Positions 8,570 to 13,963 of a stretch of 13,963 nt of DNA are shown in pieces. A model generated the notes under the pieces. That model did no database searches. It was given only the letters and a program-made list of their open reading frames with translations, and was not told the origin of the DNA. The stretch lies in assembly GCA_025355915.1 (NCBI GenBank), contig JANXYT010000337.1, positions 1-13,963 on the forward strand, in the 5' to 3' direction. This DNA is from Holophagaceae bacterium (GTDB taxonomy: Bacteria; Acidobacteriota; Holophagae; Holophagales; Holophagaceae). Each line of letters opens with the position of its first letter. Within the stretch, counting starts at the first letter, position 1. The translations under genes and the position numbers were made by a program.

Positions 8570-10932
8570 GGCGTCACCTCCAGCGTGCCGCGGGCGAAGC
8601 CACGGTTCTTCGCGCCATCCACGGCCTCGAACCACACCTCCTGCGGCCCGATGAGGCGTTCAGGAATGCGCATCAGTCCCACCGAACGCCTGGTCTCGGG
8701 ATCCCAACGCAAGGGTATGGGCGGGGCATCGCCCACCCGTGCGGTCAGGAGCACCACGTCCGCATCCGCGCGCACCTGGACCTTCAGGACCTCGCCCGCC
8801 CGCGCCGTGGCGGGAAGCTCGGGCTGGATCACCGGCGCCTTGCCGTCCAGGATGAAATGCTTGGTCTCGGTGAGGGTGGCGCCGCTGGAATCCCGGATGA
8901 GGATGCGAACCGGGTAGCGCCCGTCCGCGAACCCCTCGGGCACCAGGAAGCGTGCTTCCCACAGGGTGCTGTGGGGGCGGCGCACCAGGTCGAGCTTCAC
9001 CCCGAAGGGGAGCAGCGCCTTGACGGACACGGTGCCGGGATCGCATTCCACGCGAAGCAAAGGATCCCCGGGCTGAATCCGGCGGGGGCGCAGCAGGGAT
9101 CGGGGTGCCGCCAGGAAGGCCGTGTAGGGCGTCACGAACTTGTAGCGCTTCGAAAGCGCGATGACCTCGTCCACCCACTCCCGGCGCTCGCCATCGGCTT
9201 CGATCTTCGCCAGCAGGTCGTCCACCCGCGCCCGGGCCCATCGTCTCGGGAGATCCCGGGCCTCCATGGCCTTTTCGGGAAGCGCGGCCTTGAGCACCTC
9301 GCGCCCACCGGGAAACAGAGGCGAAAGCAGCTCGAAGGAGAGGCCGGGCTGCGGCGCTTCATAGCGCCCCACCCAGCCCGATAGGCTGCCCGGTTCCATG
9401 GGCTCGACCATCACGGGGTAGATGTGCCGCAGCTTCGGGTTTCCTCCGGTGACGGTGAAGGGGAGACCGTCTGAAGCGCCTTTCTTGTAGCCGTTTCCGG
9501 TGACCTCCGCCGGGGCCAGGAGGCGCTGGAAGAACAGATCCGTCTCGATGTCGGTGGCGGTGGTGGAAAGCACCTGGACCGAAGCATTCCGGAGGGATTC
9601 CTTGGCTTCACCCGAACTCACGGCCGAGAAGACCGGAACCGGACCCGCCGCTTCTTTCATGGCTTTCGAAGAGAGGGAATCCTGGCCGCTCGTGAGCAGG
9701 AAGATCCGGCCTTGGGACCCAAGCGCTTTTCGGGCAGCCGCAAGCGCCAGGGCCGTGTTGATCCCGGGCCCCAGGGGGCGGTTGCGCAGGGTGGTGAGTT
9801 CGGCCTCGATGTCCTGCGGCGTCGCAGCGCGCAGGCGCACATCGGAACCGGGCTTCCGGTCAAAGGGAACGAGCGCGAAACGGTCACCGGGATGGAGGAG
9901 GCCCAGGGCCCTCACCAGATGGGCGTAGGACGCCTCCAGCCCGCCCCATCGATGACCCAGCGAGGTCTCGAAAAGGATGGCGACGGCTTGGGACGGCCGG
10001 TGCGACTCCGCGGACACGGCCTTCTGGCCCGCGCCCTTGGCTGCGCCGCTGGCGGGTGGGGTGGCTTCCAGCAGGAAGAATCCATCTTTTTCGGGCGGGA
10101 GCTCCGAGGGCCGCTCCCAGGGCGCCAGGGCCATCCCATCGGGCAGTCCGCCTTCGGGATTCCGGAAGGCCGTCAGTCGAAGCGGGGCGCCGGGCCGGTG
10201 CTTGATCCTCAGCACCAGGTCCTTGTCCAGGCGGACTTGGTTCCCGGAATACGCCGCGCCATCGGCTGATGGCTGGAGGGGCAGGCCCGAAGGCACCGCC
10301 TCGAAATCGCCATCCTCCAGGCGAACATGCACGACGAAGGTACCGGCCACCGGCGCTTCGCCATCCGGTGGCCTCAGAACCAGGCGGAACTCGCCGACGG
10401 ACGCAATGAAGGGGACCTCCTGCTGGAATTGGAGCTCCAATCGCTTGGTGGCCCTGGGCGGGATGGGCGCGACCGTGACCGAGAACAGGGCACCGCCGCT
10501 GGGGCGGGCGGACCGGTCGCCTTCCCCGGGGGCCTGGTCTTCTTCTTCCCCCTGCTGAAGCAGGCCTGGATCAATGTTTTGGCGGGTGAGTTCCTTGTAG
10601 ATGGACCGGGCCCGCTGCTTTTCGAGGATCACGCCCGGGATGCGCTGGAGGCCGTCCCACACGGCGAAGTCGCCCACGGCCGCGGAGGGGGGCAGCGCGA
10701 AGCGGTAGGTGCCTTCCTGGATGGTGGACGTGTGGTTCTCGAACACCTGGCGGACATTGACCCGGGCGTAGCCCCGGGCGATCCCCACATCGATGACCAT
10801 TTCGCGCAACGAGAGCACCTTGGGATCCGGTCGCCCGGAGCTCGTGGGAACCAGCAGCCCGGCCTGGGCCAGGAGACGGATCGGCAGGGCGGCCAGGGCG
10901 AGCAGGAGGCAGCATCGCAGCAGGTGGTGCAT
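8566..10932 (-). CDS. Secreted VIT domain / VWA-like protein with degenerate MIDAS, 788 aa
   Basis: The N-terminus (MHHLLRCCLLLALAALPIRLLAQA) is a good Sec signal peptide. Residues ~38-185 fit a VIT (vault/inter-alpha-trypsin) domain: VRQVFENHT, then TYRFALPP, then the AxSIYKEL and DPGLL region, and VAPIPP. An acidic, Gly-rich insert at about 126-147 interrupts it. Residues ~317-440 look like a von Willebrand A fold, but the expected DxSxS metal site reads E322-T-S-L-G326 and the usual TDG reads T414-S-G. The motif KRYKFVTPYTAFLA at 595, typical of VIT-VWA proteins, follows. The last ~170 residues look like beta-sandwich domains. VIT/VWA proteins generally mediate protein-protein contacts at or outside the membrane. 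A GTG at 10947 in the same frame would add five residues; ATG 10932 is chosen because GAGGGG is 7 bases upstream and it directly follows the previous stop (TGA-G-ATG). Its 3' end overlaps the giant repeat gene by 4 bases. Confidence 0.93.
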   Translation of the reverse strand: MHHLLRCCLLLALAALPIRLLAQAGLLVPTSSGRPDPKVLSLREMVIDVGIARGYARVNVRQVFENHTSTIQEGTYRFALPPSAAVGDFAVWDGLQRIPGVILEKQRARSIYKELTRQNIDPGLLQQGEEEDQAPGEGDRSARPSGGALFSVTVAPIPPRATKRLELQFQQEVPFIASVGEFRLVLRPPDGEAPVAGTFVVHVRLEDGDFEAVPSGLPLQPSADGAAYSGNQVRLDKDLVLRIKHRPGAPLRLTAFRNPEGGLPDGMALAPWERPSELPPEKDGFFLLEATPPASGAAKGAGQKAVSAESHRPSQAVAILFETSLGHRWGGLEASYAHLVRALGLLHPGDRFALVPFDRKPGSDVRLRAATPQDIEAELTTLRNRPLGPGINTALALAAARKALGSQGRIFLLTSGQDSLSSKAMKEAAGPVPVFSAVSSGEAKESLRNASVQVLSTTATDIETDLFFQRLLAPAEVTGNGYKKGASDGLPFTVTGGNPKLRHIYPVMVEPMEPGSLSGWVGRYEAPQPGLSFELLSPLFPGGREVLKAALPEKAMEARDLPRRWARARVDDLLAKIEADGERREWVDEVIALSKRYKFVTPYTAFLAAPRSLLRPRRIQPGDPLLRVECDPGTVSVKALLPFGVKLDLVRRPHSTLWEARFLVPEGFADGRYPVRILIRDSSGATLTETKHFILDGKAPVIQPELPATARAGEVLKVQVRADADVVLLTARVGDAPPIPLRWDPETRRSVGLMRIPERLIGPQEVWFEAVDGAKNRGFARGTLEVTP
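8577..8581 (-). promoter_or_regulatory. Ribosome-binding site that fixes the start of the giant repeat gene
   Basis: GGAGG sits inside the last codons of the VIT/VWA gene, 7 bases before ATG 8569. It decides against the longer frame from 8635, which would hide the signal sequence behind 22 unrelated residues. Confidence 0.8.
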
Positions 10933-10933
10933 C

Positions 10934-12754
10934 TCAATTCCCCTCACGAAGCATGGAGAGCGGCAATCGGGTCAGCCCTTCGTCCGTTCCGACATAAAGC
11001 CAGTCCCCGTCTTGGAGGAGGGCCGTCACACGCAGGGAGGGAAGGGACACCTTCACGGGAACGAACCGATTCCCTTCGGCATTGAGCCGATGGAGCCCCG
11101 CCCCGTCCGTGCCCAGGAACAGGCGCCCCGCGGCTTCCACAAGACAGCCCTGGTTCACCTTCAGCCCTTGGGTTTCCAGGAAGGCATCGAAGGCCCCCAC
11201 GGACTCGTCCTTCCCTTCGGGCTTGGGCCGGCGCGTGACACCGCCTCCATAGGTGCCCACGTAGAGCGAATCCTTGAACAGGGCCAGCGTGGTGATCCAG
11301 GGATGGGGCAGCTTCCCGTCGCCCGCCGTCGTTCTCCAGGCCACCCGCGAACCCGAAATCGCGCCAAGGCCCGAGGGGGTGCCCACAAACAGGTGGTCCC
11401 CGGACGCAAGCGCCAGCGCCTGATTGCCGGGAAGGCCATGGAACGCGGACAGGAAGCGCGCATCCGGAAGCAGGACCCCCTGACCGTATCCGATGGCCAC
11501 CCCGTCCCGCGTGAGCGCCAGGGAATGGGCCGACCCGGAGCCTCCGGCCTCGATGGGAGCGATCCGCCGCCCATCGAACCGGGCCGCGCCCCGGAGGCTT
11601 GCGATGTACAGCACGCCGCCCGCCGGCAGGAGGGCATTCACCCCCCAGGCGGCCGCCCCGGGAACGCTCTGCCAGATCAGGTCTGGCCCTCGGGATTCGC
11701 CCAGGACCAGGCCGCCATCGAACAGACCGACCGCCACCCGGCCCTGGAAGGTGGCCAAGGCGTTCACGTGGGAAGGGCCAGGCGGAAGGCTGGCGGCGCG
11801 GCGGCGCGCCCATTGCCATCCGTTCGGTGTCTTCCGGTAGAGCCCGTTCCGGGTATCGGCGAACAGCAGCCCCGCGCTGGAGAAGATCCGCAGCGGCGGG
11901 ACCGGCAGCCGTTCTTCCGAGGTGGTTCCGGACGGGTCAAACCGCAGCAGACGCTCCCCCGCCACGGCGTAGATCTGGTCTTCCCTTTGCGCGCCGGAAC
12001 GGGCCTCCCGGCCCTCCAGCAGCGGGATCAGGGGAGAACCGAGCGGACCCCGCGCCAGCCCGGCGGGCGTCAGCACCACCACGTCCTTCCCCTGGAGGCC
12101 CACCCAATCCACCCATGGATCTGGCGTCGGCAGCAGGGTGGATCGAAGGCCTTCGATCTGGCGAAGACCCTCTTCTCCTCCGGCAAGCAAAAGACCGCTT
12201 TCACCCAGGGCGATGGATCGGACCGGGGCAGGGTCGAGCCGTTCGATGACACTGGCCCCCCAGGCGGCCCGGAAGAGCCCTTCGCGGGCCCCGATCAGCA
12301 ATTCGCCGCCCGGTCCCTCCCGAAGGGCCCGGACGTGGAGCGCGCCGAATCCCGTCCGCGCTTCCTCCCAGTGGCCATCCCGCCGGAGAAACCATCCCCC
12401 CGCTGCCAGCCCTGCCACCGGGCGCCCCCGCCAGAGCGTGAGCGCCGTGACCTTGATGGATGGCAACCCTGCGGAGAGGTCGCCCGTCTCGTCCGCCACC
12501 CCAAATCCGCCGGCCGTGATGAGGCTGGATGACGTGGCCACCGCCGCTTCGACGTCGCCTCCACCCCAGCGCTCGAACGGGATCGGCGGCATCGCAAGGG
12601 CCGCGAACTGAAGGGCGGTCACCTGCTTGGAACCGGTGTCGAGCGCCTTCTGAACCTGGTGGGATAACCGACAGTAGGCGACCACCCCAACCATAAGCAC
12701 CAGCCCTCCGATGCCCGAAGCGATTAGAACTCGCCGTCGCAAAGACAGAACCAT
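10934..12754 (-). CDS. Membrane-anchored double beta-propeller (Reg_prop-like) protein, 606 aa
   Basis: The N-terminus carries RRR at residues 6-8 and one hydrophobic segment at about 9-27, which predicts a signal anchor with the rest outside the cytoplasm. From residue ~79 onward the chain repeats a blade signature of the type LYVGT..GL about every 35-43 residues. I count 14 copies, near 79, 112, 151, 187, 225, 261, 296, 339, 381, 418, 455, 497, 545 and 586. The last four are the cleanest (LFVGTPSGL, LYVGTYGGG, LFLGTDGAGL, LYVGTDEGL). Fourteen would match two seven-bladed propellers, as in the periplasmic sensors of hybrid two-component systems (Reg_prop family). Here there is no Y_Y_Y domain, kinase or response regulator, and the protein ends right after the last blade. 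It is the first gene of the operon. AGGTG lies 6 bases upstream of ATG 12754. A sensing or docking role is inferred; the ligand is unknown. Confidence 0.9.
   Translation of the reverse strand: MVLSLRRRVLIASGIGGLVLMVGVVAYCRLSHQVQKALDTGSKQVTALQFAALAMPPIPFERWGGGDVEAAVATSSSLITAGGFGVADETGDLSAGLPSIKVTALTLWRGRPVAGLAAGGWFLRRDGHWEEARTGFGALHVRALREGPGGELLIGAREGLFRAAWGASVIERLDPAPVRSIALGESGLLLAGGEEGLRQIEGLRSTLLPTPDPWVDWVGLQGKDVVVLTPAGLARGPLGSPLIPLLEGREARSGAQREDQIYAVAGERLLRFDPSGTTSEERLPVPPLRIFSSAGLLFADTRNGLYRKTPNGWQWARRRAASLPPGPSHVNALATFQGRVAVGLFDGGLVLGESRGPDLIWQSVPGAAAWGVNALLPAGGVLYIASLRGAARFDGRRIAPIEAGGSGSAHSLALTRDGVAIGYGQGVLLPDARFLSAFHGLPGNQALALASGDHLFVGTPSGLGAISGSRVAWRTTAGDGKLPHPWITTLALFKDSLYVGTYGGGVTRRPKPEGKDESVGAFDAFLETQGLKVNQGCLVEAAGRLFLGTDGAGLHRLNAEGNRFVPVKVSLPSLRVTALLQDGDWLYVGTDEGLTRLPLSMLREGN
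10940..10945 (-). promoter_or_regulatory. Ribosome-binding site of the VIT/VWA gene
   Basis: GAGGGG overlaps the last codons of the propeller gene and lies 7 bases before ATG 10932. It supports that ATG over the in-frame GTG at 10947. Confidence 0.7.
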
Positions 12755-12835
12755 TCACGGCACCTGTGAGGTAACGGACGGTGAAGAACAAGACAAATAG
12801 GGACCCCGAAGGATGGCATACCTTGGCTGATCCCG

Positions 12836-12864
12836 ATTTGACGAACCACGCGCTGCTTAGCCAA
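12836..12864 (-). promoter_or_regulatory. Possible promoter for the minus-strand scaffold operon
   Basis: On the minus strand, TTGGCT (12864-12859) and TCAAAT (12841-12836) are separated by 17 bases. Each box keeps four of six consensus positions. The leader to ATG 12754 would be about 75 bases. This is the best pair I found by eye, but it is weak, and a promoter of another sigma class could be the real one. Confidence 0.25.
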
Positions 12865-12926
12865 CGCCGGGCAGGCCGTCCACGCATGGGGATGCTTCGA
12901 CCCCAAAACCAGAGGACCAAATTACC

Positions 12927-12942
12927 TACGAAGATTCTCGTT
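12927..12942. promoter_or_regulatory. Candidate BlaI operator, distal copy
   Basis: TACGAAGATTCTCGTT repeats the layout of the proximal site with one arm position changed (TACGA / TCGTT). Its start is 22 bases upstream of the proximal site, about two helical turns, so two dimers could sit on the same face of the DNA. It covers the first two bases of the -35 box. Over the 18-base frames 12926-12943 and 12948-12965, the two copies agree at 13 positions. Confidence 0.5.
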
Positions 12943-12968
12943 GACGGCTACGAAACTTGTCGTATCTT
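12941..12968 (+). promoter_or_regulatory. Sigma-70-type promoter for the repressor-protease operon
   Basis: TTGACG at 12941-12946 and TATCTT at 12963-12968 are separated by 16 bases, close to the -35 and -10 consensus. A start near 12975 would give a leader of about 24 bases that contains the GGAG ribosome-binding site at 12986. The second inverted repeat lies between the two boxes and reaches into the -10 box, as expected for an autorepressed promoter. Confidence 0.65.
12949..12964. promoter_or_regulatory. Candidate BlaI operator, proximal copy
   Basis: TACGAAACTTGTCGTA is a perfect 5-base inverted repeat (TACGA / TCGTA) around a 6-base centre. It fills the promoter spacer and overlaps the first two bases of the -10 box. 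BlaI-family dimers bind short inverted repeats in their own promoters, so this is the likely autoregulatory site. The match to the repressor is inferred from position and symmetry. Confidence 0.6.
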
Positions 12969-12998
12969 TTCAGCATTCCTCTTCTGGAGCCCAATCCC

Positions 12999-13382
12999 AT
13001 GCTGCTTCCCACCCGCCCCACCGACGCCGAGCTCGCCATCCTGCGGGTGCTTTGGGAGCGGGGGCCCAGCACGGTGCGGCAGGTCTTCGAGGTGCTGGTG
13101 ACGGAGAAGGAGCTGGGCTACACCACGGTGCTGAAGATGCTCCAGATCATGAACGAGAAGGGGTTGGTGCAGCGGGAGGTCGCGGATCGGGTGCATACCT
13201 TCTCCACCACCCAGACCCAGTCCCAGACCCAGCGGCACATGCTCGATGACCTGCTGGACAAGGCCTTCGGCGGCTCCTCCACGAGCCTGGTGATGCAGGC
13301 CCTGGCTACCCGGAAGGCCAGCCGTGAGGAACTGGCCGAGATCCGGAAGCTGCTCGATTTGGCGGAAGGGAGGAAGCGATGA
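12999..13382 (+). CDS. blaI: BlaI/MecI-family transcriptional repressor, 127 aa
   Basis: The product has the normal length and layout of the BlaI/MecI/CopY (penicillinase repressor) family. A winged helix-turn-helix covers residues ~5-70, with T8-D-A-E-L-A-I-L-R-V-L-W near the start and the recognition-helix region GYTTVLKMLQIMNEKGLV at 40-57. A C-terminal dimerisation part follows, including LLDKAFGGS and a final Glu/Leu-rich helix. Such repressors bind inverted repeats as dimers and are inactivated through a partner M56 membrane protease, here the next gene. ATG 12999 is chosen because GGAG lies 9 bases upstream. The frame extends back to a TTG at 12957, but that codon lies inside the promoter and operator. 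The true target genes are not shown by the sequence: no beta-lactamase is in the window. The symbol denotes the family, not a proven role in penicillin resistance. Confidence 0.95.
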   Translation: MLLPTRPTDAELAILRVLWERGPSTVRQVFEVLVTEKELGYTTVLKMLQIMNEKGLVQREVADRVHTFSTTQTQSQTQRHMLDDLLDKAFGGSSTSLVMQALATRKASREELAEIRKLLDLAEGRKR

Positions 13383-13963
13383 CCACGTTCCTGTCGCTCG
13401 TGCTGCACCCTTCGGCCCAGACGTTGGGCTGGACCCTGATCCATTTCCTCTGGCAGGGCGCGGCCCTGGGCCTGCTGGCCTGGCTGGCCCTGATCCTGCT
13501 GCGGAGCGCCAGTGCGAAGGCCCGCTACGGCGTGGCCTGCGCGGCCCTGATGCTCATGGTGGCCGCCCCGGTGGCCACGTTCCTGGTGCTCCAGGGCGAG
13601 ACGCCAGGCCCGGCCAGTATCGTCGCCTTGAACATGGAAGGGGTCCCGCAGGCACCCGCTGGCGTACCCCTGACCCAGCGTGTAAAAGCCACCATGGATC
13701 CCTCCCTGCCCTGGCTGCTGGCCGGCTGGGCGGCGGGCGTGCTGCTGTTGTCCACTCGCTTCCTGGGCAGCTGGATCCGCGTGCAGCGGCTGCGCCGCCG
13801 CAGCGCCTCCCCCGTCCCCGCCGAATGGCATCTGGTGCTGTCTCGCCTTTGCCGCGAGCTGAAGCTTTCGCGCACCGTGCGGCTGCTGCAGTCGGCCGCA
13901 GTGGAGGTGCCCACGGCTCTGGGCTGGCTGCGGCCGGTCATCCTGTTGCCCCTGGCGGCCGGC
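13379..13963 (+). CDS. M56 / BlaR1-type membrane metalloprotease, N-terminal part
   Basis: The frame is open for 195 codons from ATG 13379 to the right edge. It starts inside the stop codon of the repressor gene (ATGA), with GGAGG 5 bases upstream. Three hydrophobic segments are visible, at about residues 16-41, 50-71 and 110-130. The motifs HFLWQG (22-27), KARYGVAC (47-54) and VPTALGWLRPVILLP (177-191) are typical of the M56 (BlaR1/MecR1) family. The zinc-binding HExxH should lie shortly after this point, so it falls outside the window and cannot be checked. In the family, the protease senses an extracellular signal and then triggers loss of the BlaI-type repressor, so the two genes form a signalling pair. 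It is not possible to tell here whether it carries a C-terminal penicillin-binding sensor domain or another domain, as many non-resistance homologues do. Confidence 0.92.
   Translation, partial: MTTFLSLVLHPSAQTLGWTLIHFLWQGAALGLLAWLALILLRSASAKARYGVACAALMLMVAAPVATFLVLQGETPGPASIVALNMEGVPQAPAGVPLTQRVKATMDPSLPWLLAGWAAGVLLLSTRFLGSWIRVQRLRRRSASPVPAEWHLVLSRLCRELKLSRTVRLLQSAAVEVPTALGWLRPVILLPLAAG

Larger units (their letters stand above)
12755..12998. promoter_or_regulatory. Divergent intergenic control region
   Basis: These 244 bases separate the start of the minus-strand scaffold operon from the start of the plus-strand repressor gene. The part nearest the repressor (12922-12968) is markedly richer in A and T than the coding DNA around it. 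It holds a good promoter and two inverted repeats. The remainder has no convincing gene; the short open frames across it have neither a good ribosome-binding site nor family features. Both operons must be transcribed from here, so coordinated control by the BlaI-type repressor is possible but not shown. Confidence 0.8.

Noticed and set aside
8569..8635. Longer start of the giant repeat gene at 8635
   Set aside because: It would add 22 Arg/Gly/Trp-rich residues before the signal sequence and overlap the previous gene by about 70 bases. ATG 8569 has a strong ribosome-binding site.
6872..8917. Open frame of 681 codons on the plus strand opposite the giant repeat gene
   Set aside because: Long antisense frames are expected in GC-rich coding DNA. 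The product is Gly/Arg/Pro-rich without domain pattern, and the opposite strand has a convincing gene with coupled start and signal sequence.
12660..12754. Lipoprotein signal in the propeller protein (Cys28 after the hydrophobic stretch)
   Set aside because: The residues before the Cys read VVAY; a Tyr at the position just before the Cys does not fit a lipobox, so a signal anchor is more likely.
12810..12830. Imperfect palindrome AAGG-N8-CCTT in the intergenic region
   Set aside because: Only the outer four bases and the central GC pair are symmetric, which is too little to call an operator or terminator.
12884..12895. Short hairpin GCAT-GGGG-ATGC in the intergenic region
   Set aside because: A 4-base stem without a following T-run is neither a terminator nor a clear binding site.
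12724..12906. Small minus-strand frame (60 codons) across the intergenic region
   Set aside because: It overlaps the start of the propeller gene, has no clear ribosome-binding site or family pattern, and is rich in Cys/His/Pro as random frames often are.
12957..12998. TTG start at 12957 for the BlaI-type repressor
   Set aside because: It lies within the promoter spacer and operator. The added 14 residues precede the normal family N-terminus, and ATG 12999 has its own GGAG.

Overview
The window is GC-rich bacterial DNA, densely coding, with two divergent gene clusters around one control region at about 12755-12998. The organism is probably Gram-negative. Envelope-directed proteins, a VIT/VWA-type protein, a very large TPR-like protein and a BlaI/M56 pair would fit Acidobacteriota, perhaps a Holophaga/Geothrix-like lineage. 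That placement is inference only, because no rRNA or marker gene is present.

Minus strand, read from 12754 to the left edge: a membrane-anchored protein with about 14 propeller-blade motifs (12754-10934); a secreted VIT/VWA-like protein with a degraded metal site (10932-8566); a giant helical-repeat protein of 2558 residues (8569-893); and a fourth exported protein that runs off the left edge (896-1). The genes are packed end to end. One junction is TGA-G-ATG and two are 4-base ATGA overlaps. Each of the three internal starts has a purine-rich ribosome-binding site exactly 7 bases upstream. All four proteins begin with a signal peptide or signal anchor. I read them as one translationally coupled operon for an envelope-located assembly built from protein-interaction scaffolds. 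No enzyme active site is recognisable in any of the four.

Plus strand, from 12999 to the right edge: a BlaI/MecI-family winged-helix repressor (12999-13382) and, with an ATGA overlap, the N-terminal part of an M56/BlaR1-type membrane metalloprotease (13379 to edge). Their promoter (TTGACG, 16 bases, TATCTT) is overlapped by two tandem copies of a TACGA-N6-TCGTA-like inverted repeat, 22 bases apart, which are the best candidate for the repressor's own operator.

I see no tRNA, rRNA, CRISPR array, insertion sequence or clear terminator. The most interesting material is the four-gene scaffold operon and the tandem operator. The function of the operon is unknown.
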